64,000 nucleotides of DNA from Lutibacter sp. A80. Its GTDB lineage: Bacteria > Bacteroidota > Bacteroidia > Flavobacteriales > Flavobacteriaceae. Position 1 is the first letter of the stretch. Every line of letters starts with the position of its first letter. The position numbers and the translations under genes were made by a program. The stretch lies in assembly GCF_022429645.1 (NCBI RefSeq), contig NZ_CP092480.1, positions 2,400,501 to 2,464,500 on the forward strand, given 5' to 3'. Below the pieces are notes generated by a model that was not told where the DNA came from, made no database searches, and was given only the letters and a program-made list of their open reading frames with translations. Of this stretch, positions 24,113-34,500 are shown piece by piece.

Positions 24113-27100
24113 GGAATTATTGGCTCTGTAGCTATTTGATCCATATCATCTTCAAAAATATCATCATTATTAGGTGTAGAGTCTATGTCAAGCTCGTTTG
24201 CTGCAGTTATTTCTGCAACGTTTAACCAATCTCCTAATGGATTAACGTAAGCTGTAATTACCATTGTTTCTGAAGCACCGTTTAATACAGTTCCTAAAGT
24301 CCAAACTCCTGAACCATCATCGTAACTTCCTGTAGAAACATTAACACTAACAAAATTATATCCTGTTGGTAATAAATCAACTACTTGCACACCAGTTGCA
24401 TCACTTGGACCATTATTACTTACCGTAATTGTAAAGTCTACATTTGTTTCAGCATATGGTTGTAATACACCCGTTGTACTAACTGGACCTTGATTACCAA
24501 GAGATAAATCAACTTCTTTTGTTAACTCTAAATCAATAACTTTAATTGGATCGGTTGCGATACAACTTGTGTTATTTGATAAATCAGTATCTATTTGATG
24601 CATTTCAGTAATTTCAGCACAGTTTAAATAATCTCCTGCTGCATTTACTATTGCATCAACAAACAATGTTTCTGTTTCTCCATTTAAGATTGTTCCAACT
24701 ATCCATTTTCCAGTTTCATAATCATATACTCCTTTAGATAATCCGTGAGTTACATAAGTATAACCTGTAGGTAATAAATCTGTAACAACTACTTCTGTTC
24801 CATCTATAGTACCACCATTAATCAATCTAATTTCAAAAGAAACTACATCTCCAACTAATGGTTCAATATTATTTGCCATTACAGTTTTTTCAACTTTTAA
24901 ATCTAATTCTTGATATGGAGGTACCGATGCACTATCATAATCATCTTCATTTACATCACCATTATTTGGCGTAGAATCTACATCTATTTCATTGGCTGCT
25001 GTTATTTCTGCAATGTTAAGATAATCACCACTTTCCATAACTATTACATCTACTATTAATACTGCAGTATTTCCTACTTCAATAAAACTAATATCCCAGA
25101 TTCCTGTTATTGGATCGTAAATTCCTATTGATTGACTATAATTAACAAAATCATATCCTGATGGAATTAAGTCTGTAACTTGAACTCCAGTTGCTTCTGT
25201 TGGACCATCATTGTTTACTCTAATTTCAAATGAAATCATATCTCCTACTTCAGGATTAACCACATCATCTACAACCGTTTTAGTTAAACTTAAATCTATA
25301 TAAGCTGTTGGTACAATTGAAACACTTCCTACATTATTTGTAGTATCTGAATCTGATTGGTCTGCAATTACTGCACGTGTTGTGTTTGTAATTGTTTGTC
25401 CTAATGTTCCATCATTAACTGTTGCTGTTATGTTTAATGTTGCTGTTGCTCCATTTGCTAATTCTCCAATTGTCCACAATCCTGATCCATAATTATATGT
25501 TCCTGATGCTGTTGAATTACTTACATAAGTAACTCCTACTGGTAAATTATCTATTAAACTTACACCTGTGGCAGCACTTGGTCCGTTATTTGTAACTGCA
25601 ATAGTATAAGTAATTGTATCGCCCTCATTTGGAGTAGCATTACTTACTGTTTTTACAGTTGCTAAATCTGAACTTGTAACTACAATTGTTGCGTTAGCAT
25701 CATCTTCTGTTAAGTTTGAATCTATTTGGTCTTGGGTATTAGACACTGTGTTTATTAATGTCATTCCACCTTGATCCATTCCTACAATTGCTTCTATAAC
25801 TATAGTTTCTTCTTCTCCAGATTCTAGTAAATCAACTTTCCAATTTGGTGCGTTCCACGTTCCATCACTTGGCATAACATTCGCATAGGTTAAACCTGCT
25901 GGTAAAGCATCGGTTACTACTAAATTGGTAACTTTTGCTGGACCGTTATTTCTAACCGTAACAGTGTAAGTTACTGTATCTCCTGCATTTGGTGTAGCAT
26001 TATCTACAACCTTAGTCAATACTATATCTGCATGGTTTTCTACAATTATTATTGCATCTAAATCATCTCCTTCTGTTGTTGGATCTGATTGATCTCCTGT
26101 TGCTGCTGTAGTTATATTTGTTATAGTTTCTCCTGCAGTATCAATAGCAACGGTTGCTGTAATATTTAAGGTTGCTGTTGCTCCATTTGCAATAGTTCCA
26201 ATATTCCAGTTTCCATCTCCAGAGTTATAGCCTCCAGATTGATTATCACTTACATAAGTAACTCCTGCTGGTAATAAATCTACTAAACTTACACCTGTAG
26301 CATCACTTGGTCCGTTATTTGTAACTGCTATACTATAAGTAATGGTATCTCCTTCATTTGGAGTTGGATCACTTACCGTTTTTACTGTTACTAAGTCTGA
26401 ACTTGTTACTACAATTGTTTCGTTATCATCATCTTCTGTTAAGTTTGAATCTACTTGGTCTTGTGTATTTGACACGATGTTTGTCAATGTCATTCCACCT
26501 TGATCCATTCCTACTAGAGCTTCTATAACTAACGTTTCAAACTCTCCAGACTCTAATAAATCTACATTCCAATTTGGTGCAGTCCATGTTCCATCACTTG
26601 GCATAGCTCCATTTGGTACATATGTTAAACCTGTTGGTAAAGCATCTGTTACAACTAAGTTAGTAACTTTTGCAGGCCCATTATTAGTAACTGTAATAAC
26701 ATATGTTACAATATCTCCAACATTTGGTGTCGCATTATCTACAACCTTAGTCAAGACAATATCTGCATAATTCTCAACTTCAATAGTAGCTTCTAATTCA
26801 TCTCCTGCTGTTGATGGGTCTGTTTGATCTCCTGTTGCTGCAGTGGTAGCATTTGTAATAAAAGTTCCTGCAGTATCTACATCTACTGTTGCAGTAATAT
26901 TCAAGGTTGCTGTTACACCGTTTGCTATAGCTCCTATTGTCCATATTCCTGATCCACTATTAAAAGCGTCTCCTTGATCATCGCTTACATAAGTAACTCC
27001 TGCTGGTAATAAATCTGTTAAACTCACCCCTGTAGCATCACTTGGTCCGTTATTAGTAACTGCTATAGTATAAGTAATTACATCTCCTTCGCTTGGAGTT

Positions 27101-30100
27101 GGATCACTTACGGTTTTTACTGTTACTAAGTCTGAACTTGTTACTACAATTGTTTCTCTATCATCATCTTCTGTTAAGTCTGAATCTACTTGGTCTTGTG
27201 TATTTGAAACTATGTTTGTTAACGTTTGACCACCTTGATCCATTCCTACAATTGCTTCTATAACTATGGTTTCCTCTTCACCAGATTCTAGTAAATCAAT
27301 ACTCCAATTTGGTGCTGTCCAAGTACCATCACTTGGCATAACATTCGCATAGGTTAAACCTGTTGGTAAAGCATCAGTTACAAGTAAACCTGTAACTTTT
27401 GCAGGTCCGTTGTTTCTAACTGTTACTGTATAGGTTACTGTATCGCCAGCATTTGGTGTTGCATTGTCTACTACTTTAGTTAACACTACATCAGCATAAT
27501 TCTCAACATCAATATCAGCGTCTAAATCATCTTCAGGGAACCCTTCAGTTGTTGTATCTGGGTCTGTTTGATCACCTGATGCTGCAGTTGTTACATTAGT
27601 TATTCTTTGTCCTGAGGTATCTTCATCAACTGTGGCTACAATATTTAAAGTTACCGTTTTACCAACATCAATACTTCCAACCATCCAGTTTCCGTCACCA
27701 CTATTGTACGCACCTGACTGATTATCTCCCACATAGGTAACACCTGCTGGTAATAGATCTACAAGACTCACATTTGTTGCAATACTTGGTCCATAATTAG
27801 TAACTGCTATTGAGTAAGTAATGGTCTCTCCTTCTACTGGATTTGGATTACTTACCGTTTTTATTGTTACTAAATCTGAACTAGTTACTACAATTTCCTC
27901 TTCTAAATCATCTCCATCTGTTGTTGGATCTAATTGATCTCCTGAAGCAGGATTATCAATAATATTAGTTATTGGTGTTTGATCAAATGTTCCTTGTGCA
28001 GTAACAAGTGCATCTAAAGTTAAGGTTGCTGACTCTCCAATATCAATTATTCCAATTGTCCAAGTCATATTTCCGGCAATATCAGCATAAGTATTTACTG
28101 AACCTCCCGTAGCTACATGAGTTACATACTCAAGACCTGCTGGTAGATTATCAATTAAACTTACTCCTGTAGCAACACTTGGTCCATTATTAACCACTGT
28201 AATCGTATATTTAACGATATCGCCTTCATTAGGATTACTATTATCTACAGTTTTAGTTGTTACTAAATCTGTAACACCTAGTGGCGTTGTTGTTGCTTCA
28301 TCTTGATCATCTTCTTCTGGATCATTATTTCCATGTATTGAATTTGGATCATCTTGATCTGCATATACAACTTCGGCAGTATTTGTATAAATTCCACTTT
28401 CATTAACAACAGCTCTAATTGTTAAGGTTGCAACACTTCCATCAACTAAATCTCCTAAATCCCAAAGACCTGTAGTTGGTCCACTTGGATGATAATCTCC
28501 TTGACTTACAGTTATTGGATTTGGATCTGGTGATAACGTATAACCTGTAGGTAATACATCTAATACATCAATATTAGTAGCATCACTTGGACCTTCATTA
28601 GTAACTGTAATGGTAAAAGTAACTTCCGAACCAACTTCTGGTGTAGCATTATCTACCCTTTTTTCTACTACTAAAGCAGCTTGTGCATACATCTCATCAA
28701 CATCTGTTGAACTATTATTACTAGGATCTGGATCTACTGGCTCATTAAACCCATTTGATTCTGGTAAAGCAGCACTTGCTGTATTTACAATATCTCCAGT
28801 ATAACCACTAGGAACATTTATTGTTACCGTATATGTTACAGTATCTCCTGAATTTAATGTTGTAATAGTATCTACTATATCTCCTGAGCCTGAAGAACCA
28901 TTTCCAGTCCAAGTTGTAACAGCTTCTAAATTCGAAATAATATCATCATTTACAATAACGCCTGCAGCATCCGCTGGTCCATTGTTTGTAACCGTTATCG
29001 TATAAACAAGTGGTAAACCTGGTGTATACGTATCAGAATTATCTGTTTTTACAACCTGAATATCTGCTTGCGCTATATATATAATAGTTACTAATGCATC
29101 ATTAGATTGATTTCCTTCATCATCCTCAACATTATATGTTATTGGAGTTGGACTTAAAATAAATCCATCTTCAGGGTCAAAAGTAATTTCACCTGTTACT
29201 AAGTCTACATTCCAAGTTCCTTCTCCTGGAATTTCATAACTTGTAATATCTCCATTGGCATCTGTAACAATATTTATTGCTGTACCTGGATCTACTAAAC
29301 TAACCGTTGTAGGGTCATAAGTATCTCCTGTTGTATCATTATCCAATACATCAACTGTAACTGTTTCATTTGCAGGATAACCTTCATTACCATTATTATC
29401 AACATCATCTGTTGCTATTGGTGCATAATCTACATGTATAAATGCTTCATTAGACGTGTTTCCTTCGTCATCTTTAATTGTATAAGGAATTGGTGTTGGA
29501 TCTAACGTATAATCAGCTGCATCACCATTTGCTATCGATTCAGGTGTAAATGTTACAACACCTGATGCAGTAATTTCCCAAGTTCCTTCTCCTGAAACAA
29601 CTAATATAGTTTCATTTGTTAATGGGCTAGATGGATCTAAATCTATCGTTGAAGGATCAACAATATCTCCATCTAAATCATTATCTGATACATTAACACT
29701 AACTGAAGTTAAAGGCACATTTCCTGGTGTACTATAATCATCTGTTGCTACTGGAACATAATCAATTGTTACTGTTGCATTGTTCGATTTATTTCCATCA
29801 TTGTCTTTTATTGTATATTCAATTACTGTTGGATCATCATTAAATGTTGAAAGTGGTGTAAAAGTAATTTCACCAGAAATTGGATGAACACTCCATGTAC
29901 CTTCACCAGGAACTGTAAAACCAATTACATCTCCATCACTATCAATAGAAACATCTGTTACCGTTATTGAAGGTACTGGCATTACTAAACTTACAGATTC
30001 TGGTTCAACTGAACCATCAGCATCACTATCGACATCGTCATTTCCTACTCCTGTTGCAACTATATTATCTATTAAAACATCAATTGTAACTGCATCACCT

Positions 30101-31596
30101 GGTGTATTTCCAAGACTTTCGTCATTAACAGCCACTGGTGGAATTTCAACGAAGTATATAGAAACTGTTGCTTCATTTGAAACATCTCCATCATTATCTT
30201 CAATTGTATATGTTATAGGTGTTGGATCTCCCGTAAACCCAGTTTCTGTTGTAAATGTAATTTCTCCAGTTGTATTATCAACTGTCCAAACTCCTTCACC
30301 CGGAACAATTAATTGGTCTAATGTTCCATTAACATCCGCATCTGAATCTGTAGCTCCTGGACTAGTAATATTAATTGTTGAAACTTGTACTGTACCATCT
30401 GGATCAGTATCAACACCATTTGTATTATCAGCAATTAAATCAATAATTACAGATGGTTCTGTTGCATGACTATGACCTGTACTAATATCATCTTCAGCAA
30501 TTGGAAATGCATTCACTTCAACTTCTTCCTGTAAATCATTTCCATCATCTGTTAGATCTGTTTGATCTCCTGAAGCAGGTGTCGTTAAATTTAGAATACT
30601 AGTACCTTGTGTACCTTCATCAATAGAAACATCAATTGTTAAAGTTACTGTTGCATCCACTGCAATGTCTCCAATAGTCCAAACTCCTGAAGCTTGATTA
30701 AATGCTGTTCCAGGTGGAGCTAAATGACTCACATACGTTACTCCAGCAGGAAGAATATCTGTTAAACTAACTCCGGTTGCCGCTGTAGGACCATCATTGT
30801 TTTCAACTGTTATTGTGTACCTAATTACATCACCTTCATTTGGATTGTTTGCAGATGAACCTGCAACAGAAACTGCTGAAACAGTTTTAATAGTTACTAA
30901 ATCTGCTATATTAACAGGTACTATATCTGCTGCATCTTGATCGTCTTCATTAATATCATCATTACCTGGTGTAGAATCTGGATCATACTGGTCAGCTCCG
31001 ACAATTTCTGCAAAATTGGTATATTGTCCTGTTGGAAGCACCGTTGCAGTTATTTCTAAAGTTGTAGAAACACCTGGCGCAATACTAGCAATAACCCAGT
31101 TTCCATCTACAGAAGTATACGCAGAGGAAGCGTCTACCACTCCATTAACTGTATGTGAAACATAACTAAAACCTGTTGGTAAATAGTCTTTTACGTGCAC
31201 ATTTGTAGCGGTATTTGGACCATTATTATTAGTTACTGTAATGGTGAATATAACATTTTCTCCAACGTTTGGCGCTGGTTCGTTTACCGTTTTTGTTAAT
31301 TCTAAATCTGCAGCTGGAAGTGGTGTAGGAGTAACAGAATCATCATCATCTTCATTGCTTCCTACTCCATTACCTGGAGTAGAATTGGAATCTTTTTCTG
31401 GGTTTCCAGGAGCACCTATATTTGTTACTTCAGCTGTGTTTGTATAATTTCCTGTTGTTGTTAAGGTTGCTGTTATATCTAATGTTGCACTATCTCCATT
31501 GGCTAAATCTCCAACAGCCCAAACTATAGTTGGGTCTCCTGAGGTAGCAGGATCTGTACTCACCAATGTATATCCATCAGGTAAATAGTCTGTGAC
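23809..31596 (-). CDS. Giant DUF11/CshA-like adhesin, C-terminal part with T9SS type B sorting domain (after in-frame TAG)
   Basis: This frame continues the gene that starts at 36450 and is split from it only by the TAG at 31597-31599. The first possible start, TTG at 31566, lies inside a DUF11 unit with no visible ribosome site, so I do not take this as an independent gene. Order: end of one DUF11 unit, two more DUF11 units, four CshA-fibril-like units (about 30515-29080; EGTWxVxxxTGEITFxP then PTPITYTIxDxxGNxSN), thirteen DUF11 units of about 120 residues (KTVxxxxPNEGDxITYTIxVTNNGPSxATGVSLxDLLPAG), then a C-terminal about 100-residue domain (IPEGFTPNGDGVNDVFEI, YPNFSMEIVNRYGNKVYEY, LPTGTYFYTIYF, ending GWIYLRK). 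That last domain is the gliding-motility-associated type B CTD recognised by T9SS. The next gene is porP/sprF-like. Confidence 0.88.
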   Translation of the reverse strand, partial: VTDYLPDGYTLVSTDPATSGDPTIVWAVGDLANGDSATLDITATLTTTGNYTNTAEVTNIGAPGNPEKDSNSTPGNGVGSNEDDDDSVTPTPLPAADLELTKTVNEPAPNVGENVIFTITVTNNNGPNTATNVHVKDYLPTGFSYVSHTVNGVVDASSAYTSVDGNWVIASIAPGVSTTLEITATVLPTGQYTNFAEIVGADQYDPDSTPGNDDINEDDQDAADIVPVNIADLVTIKTVSAVSVAGSSANNPNEGDVIRYTITVENNDGPTAATGVSLTDILPAGVTYVSHLAPPGTAFNQASGVWTIGDIAVDATVTLTIDVSIDEGTQGTSILNLTTPASGDQTDLTDDGNDLQEEVEVNAFPIAEDDISTGHSHATEPSVIIDLIADNTNGVDTDPDGTVQVSTINITSPGATDSDADVNGTLDQLIVPGEGVWTVDNTTGEITFTTETGFTGDPTPITYTIEDNDGDVSNEATVSIYFVEIPPVAVNDESLGNTPGDAVTIDVLIDNIVATGVGNDDVDSDADGSVEPESVSLVMPVPSITVTDVSIDSDGDVIGFTVPGEGTWSVHPISGEITFTPLSTFNDDPTVIEYTIKDNDGNKSNNATVTIDYVPVATDDYSTPGNVPLTSVSVNVSDNDLDGDIVDPSTIDLDPSSPLTNETILVVSGEGTWEITASGVVTFTPESIANGDAADYTLDPTPIPYTIKDDEGNTSNEAFIHVDYAPIATDDVDNNGNEGYPANETVTVDVLDNDTTGDTYDPTTVSLVDPGTAINIVTDANGDITSYEIPGEGTWNVDLVTGEITFDPEDGFILSPTPITYNVEDDEGNQSNDALVTIIYIAQADIQVVKTDNSDTYTPGLPLVYTITVTNNGPADAAGVIVNDDIISNLEAVTTWTGNGSSGSGDIVDTITTLNSGDTVTYTVTINVPSGYTGDIVNTASAALPESNGFNEPVDPDPSNNSSTDVDEMYAQAALVVEKRVDNATPEVGSEVTFTITVTNEGPSDATNIDVLDVLPTGYTLSPDPNPITVSQGDYHPSGPTTGLWDLGDLVDGSVATLTIRAVVNESGIYTNTAEVVYADQDDPNSIHGNNDPEEDDQDEATTTPLGVTDLVTTKTVDNSNPNEGDIVKYTITVVNNGPSVATGVSLIDNLPAGLEYVTHVATGGSVNTYADIAGNMTWTIGIIDIGESATLTLDALVTAQGTFDQTPITNIIDNPASGDQLDPTTDGDDLEEEIVVTSSDLVTIKTVSNPNPVEGETITYSIAVTNYGPSIATNVSLVDLLPAGVTYVGDNQSGAYNSGDGNWMVGSIDVGKTVTLNIVATVDEDTSGQRITNVTTAASGDQTDPDTTTEGFPEDDLDADIDVENYADVVLTKVVDNATPNAGDTVTYTVTVRNNGPAKVTGLLVTDALPTGLTYANVMPSDGTWTAPNWSIDLLESGEEETIVIEAIVGMDQGGQTLTNIVSNTQDQVDSDLTEDDDRETIVVTSSDLVTVKTVSDPTPSEGDVITYTIAVTNNGPSDATGVSLTDLLPAGVTYVSDDQGDAFNSGSGIWTIGAIANGVTATLNITATVDVDTAGTFITNATTAATGDQTDPSTAGDELEATIEVENYADIVLTKVVDNATPNVGDIVTYVITVTNNGPAKVTNLVVTDALPTGLTYVPNGAMPSDGTWTAPNWNVDLLESGEFETLVIEALVGMDQGGMTLTNIVSNTQDQVDSNLTEDDDNETIVVTSSDLVTVKTVSDPTPNEGDTITYSIAVTNNGPSDATGVSLVDLLPAGVTYVSDNQSGGYNSGDGNWNIGTIANGATATLNITATVAIDTAGETITNITTAATGDQSDPTTEGDDLDAIIIVENHADIVLTKVVDNATPNAGDTVTYTVTVRNNGPAKVTNLVVTDALPAGLTYANVMPSDGTWNAPNWKVDLLESGEEETIVIEAIVGMDQGGMTLINTVSNTQDQIDSNLTEDDANATIVVTSSDLATVKTVSNATPNEGDTITYTIAVTNNGPSAATGVSLIDNLPVGVTYVSNSTASGTYNYGSGLWTIGELANGATATLNITATVNDGTLGQTITNTTRAVIADQSDSDTTNNVGSVSIVPTAYIDLSLTKTVVDDVVNPEVGDMISFEIRVNNDGPTEATGVQVTDLIPSGYDFVNYSQSIGIYDPITGIWDISFIEVGNTAVLIVDVIVMESGDYLNIAEITAANEIDVDSTPNNGDVNEDDYDSASVPPYQELDLKVEKTVMANNIEPLVGDVVSFEIRLINGGTIDGTEVVVTDLLPTGYTYVTHGLSKGVYDYETGKWIVGTILNGETETLFVDAIVNAAGDYLNCAEITEMHQIDTDLSNNTSCIATDPIKVIDLELTKEVDLSLGNQGPVSTTGVLQPYAETNVDFTITVSNNGPSDATGVQVVDLLPTGYNFVSVNVSTGSYDDGSGVWTLGTVLNGASETMVITAYVNPLGDWLNVAEITAANELDIDSTPNNDDIFEDDMDQIATEPIIPLTIPEGFTPNGDGVNDVFEIEYLEVLYPNFSMEIVNRYGNKVYEYKHDGNPYQTPEWWDGYSTGRWNFTNDQLPTGTYFYTIYFNNDERKPQTGWIYLRK
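25667..28280 (-). repeat. Higher-order tandem repeat of DUF11 pairs, period about 735 bp
   Basis: The string TCTGAACTTGT or its close variant recurs at 25667, 26396, 27131 and 27875 (spacings 729, 735 and 744 bp). Each period encodes two alternating DUF11 types, one starting SDLVTVKTVS and one starting ADIVLTKVVDNATPN. Adjacent copies are close to identical over long stretches, so the pair was duplicated as a unit. Confidence 0.85.
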
Positions 31597-31599
31597 CTA
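31597..31599 (-). other. In-frame TAG interrupting the giant DUF11 adhesin
   Basis: The frame reads GPNDATGV, TAG, VTDYLPDGYTL. Sister units read ATGVQVTDLIPSGY and ATGVQVVDLLPTGY, so a Gln (CAG) is expected and a single C-to-T change gives TAG. The frame then continues open for 7.8 kb to the natural stop. Confidence 0.88.
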
Positions 31600-34500
31600 A
31601 ACCCCAGTTGCATCATTTGGCCCAGAGTTACTTACAGTTAACGTAAATATAACATCCTCTCCAATATAAGGAGTTGGATTATTAATAGTTTTTTCAAGTG
31701 AAATATTTACTAGTGGATTTCCACCTATTGTTACACTAGCATCATCATCTTCATTTATACTATCATTTCCAGGTGTAGAATCTGGATCAATATTATCAGA
31801 TCCACTTATTTCTGCATAATTCGTATGTGATCCTGTAGTTTCAATTATAATATTATAAGTAAGAAGCTTAGTAGCTCCTCCAGAAATACTTAATCCTGAC
31901 CAATTTAACTCATTAGCTCCTGCATTATATGTTCCGCCATCGCTTATACTACCTGGTACAATAGAAAAACCACTAGGTAATTTATCTTTAACAGAAACAT
32001 CTGTCGCTTCATATACGCTTGTTTGGTTGCGTATTTCAATTTGATAAGTAAGCATATCTCCTACAAAATAAGGAGATGAAGTAGGGTTAATAATACTTTT
32101 ACTTAAATTTAAATCAACTTCTGGATAAATTGTAATAAATACAGTGTCACTTGTTGTAGCACATGGGCTATTATCAACTGTCCATTCAAACTCATAAGTT
32201 CCTGGTTCAGTACTTGCAATTATAGTATTTGGATTATTTACCTCTAATATATTTGGTATTGAAGGCCCTCCAATAAATGTCCAAGTTCCAATACCGGAAT
32301 TTGGAGTAGTTGCATTCATTGTCACTACAGTAGTTTCCTCTAAAAATTGATCAGGACCAGCATTCGTATTTGCTTCCGCTTGTGTTACCGTTACTAAAAC
32401 AAAATCTTCTAAAGAACACTCTCCTCCAGGATTACTTACTGTCCATTTAAATTCATAAACACCTTCCTCTAATCCAGACACCGTTGGATTGATAACTCCT
32501 GAATCTGAAAAAGAGACTGTACCTGAGCCCAAAGGTTGAGATTCAACTGACCAAAGACCAACATCTGAACCGTTTATTGGATCGGCATTTAAACCTGTGC
32601 TTAATACAGGTGTGATATTAGTTTTACAGAGTTCTTGATCTAAGCCAGCGTTAGCTGGAGCTGGTGGGTTTCCAGAAAAAATTATAGTTACAGAAGCTGT
32701 TTTAGCTGTACATATTTCATTTGAAACAGTCCATGTAAATGTATAAGAACCATCTTGTAAATTATCTGGGTCTGCTATTGTTAAACCAGTAGTAGGACTA
32801 TTTGGACTATCAATAACAATATCTCCTGGTGTATAGCCAGCAGGAACATGAGGAGTTGCTTCATTTAATTCCCAAACCCCAATACCAAACGCAGGTGCAG
32901 TTGCTTCTAATTCTGTAAATAATTGACAAGAACTACTACCGTTTACAGTAATAATATTAGGATCGCTAGGTTCTGCATATACACGCACAACAACTTCATC
33001 CTTTATACTTGGGCAATTACCTGAAGTTGAAGAATTCCATTCAAAAACATAAACTCCCTCTATTAAATTGGTAAATGTTTCATTTTCAGTGGTTGATCCT
33101 ATTTCTACTGGAATTGTTGGCCCGCTAGCTAAAGTCCAAGTTCCAGTATCTGGAGCTACATTATTTGCTGCCATTGTTACAGAATTCGTATCTCCTAAAC
33201 AAATTTCTTGATTTGGTCCAGCAATTGGTTCTATAGTTGGTGGCGCAGTAGTTGTAACAGTTATTGAATCTGAAGATTCACAAGATCCACCTTTATCTAT
33301 AGTGTATGTAAACACATAAGTATCTCCAGGAACAATTGTATAATTAGTAACATTTGTTGAAGCGATTACTGCTCCATTAGGAACTGCATTTACGCTAGTA
33401 AGAACCCATTCTACAGGAACTCCACCACCTTCATTACCTTGTAAAAGCACACTCGTTGCATTACATAAATCTTGATCTACCCCTGCAACAGCTGTAGCTA
33501 CAACATTAAACGAAACGTCTGCTGAGCTTGGAGGGCATATACCTCCGTTTGAAATTGTCCAACGAAATGTGTACGAGCCAGACATCAATCCTGTTACAGC
33601 TGATGTTGGGTCATTGATATCGAAATTAGGTGTATTTGGACCTGATACAACAGACCAACTTCCTATATTACCAGGTTCTACAGGTGCATTTCCTGTTAAT
33701 ATTGTTGTAGTATCATTACAAACATCTGCTATTGCAGCAGTTGTAGCAATTTCCGCAGGTAAACCTACCGTAAATTTCATTGGCTCTGAAACAACAGATG
33801 ATCCACAACCATTTGTAACTACATATTCAAATTCATAATTACCCGGAGCCAAACCGTCAAGTTGAGCATTAATATCATTTTCATTAGTTGAATTTCCATA
33901 AGTCCAAGAACTATCTCCTGATAATTGATTCCAAGTTCCAGTTAAGCCATTAGGTAAAGCATCTGCATTAATTCCCAATATTACTGAATTCCCTGAAGTA
34001 TCAGCACAAACTACTTGATCATCACCTGCATAAAAAGTTGCAGGTAAATCTGCAATTGTAATAGTTACGGAGTCTGATTTATCATCACAAGCTGTATTTG
34101 AAACAGTCCATAAAAACTCATATACTCCTGGTGATAATTCTGATGAAATAGTAACTGTTTCAGAAGCACTTGGTAATTCTGATACAGTCGGACCTGAAAT
34201 TTGTGTCCATTCTCCTGTTGAACCAGCTTCTAAAGGCGCTGCTATTAAATCATAACTTGTAACTGAGGCATCGTAACATTGATCATCTCCTGCATCTGGT
34301 AAAGATGCCGTAAAATTCGAAGTTATAATTTCAACACTACTAGATGCAGTTCCACAAGCAGGATTTGTACCCACAACAGTCCATGTAAATTGATAAGGTC
34401 CGTCAACATGTGTAGCATCTACAGATGGTTCCAAACCTATAACATAAGTATCTGGTTCTGTAGCATCAACAAAAGAAACACCAGCAGTAGGTCCAGAAGT

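Noticed and set aside
31564-31566. TTG as start of a separate 2585-aa gene
   Set aside because: It lies inside a DUF11 unit whose first half is encoded just upstream in the same frame; no ribosome site or promoter is visible.
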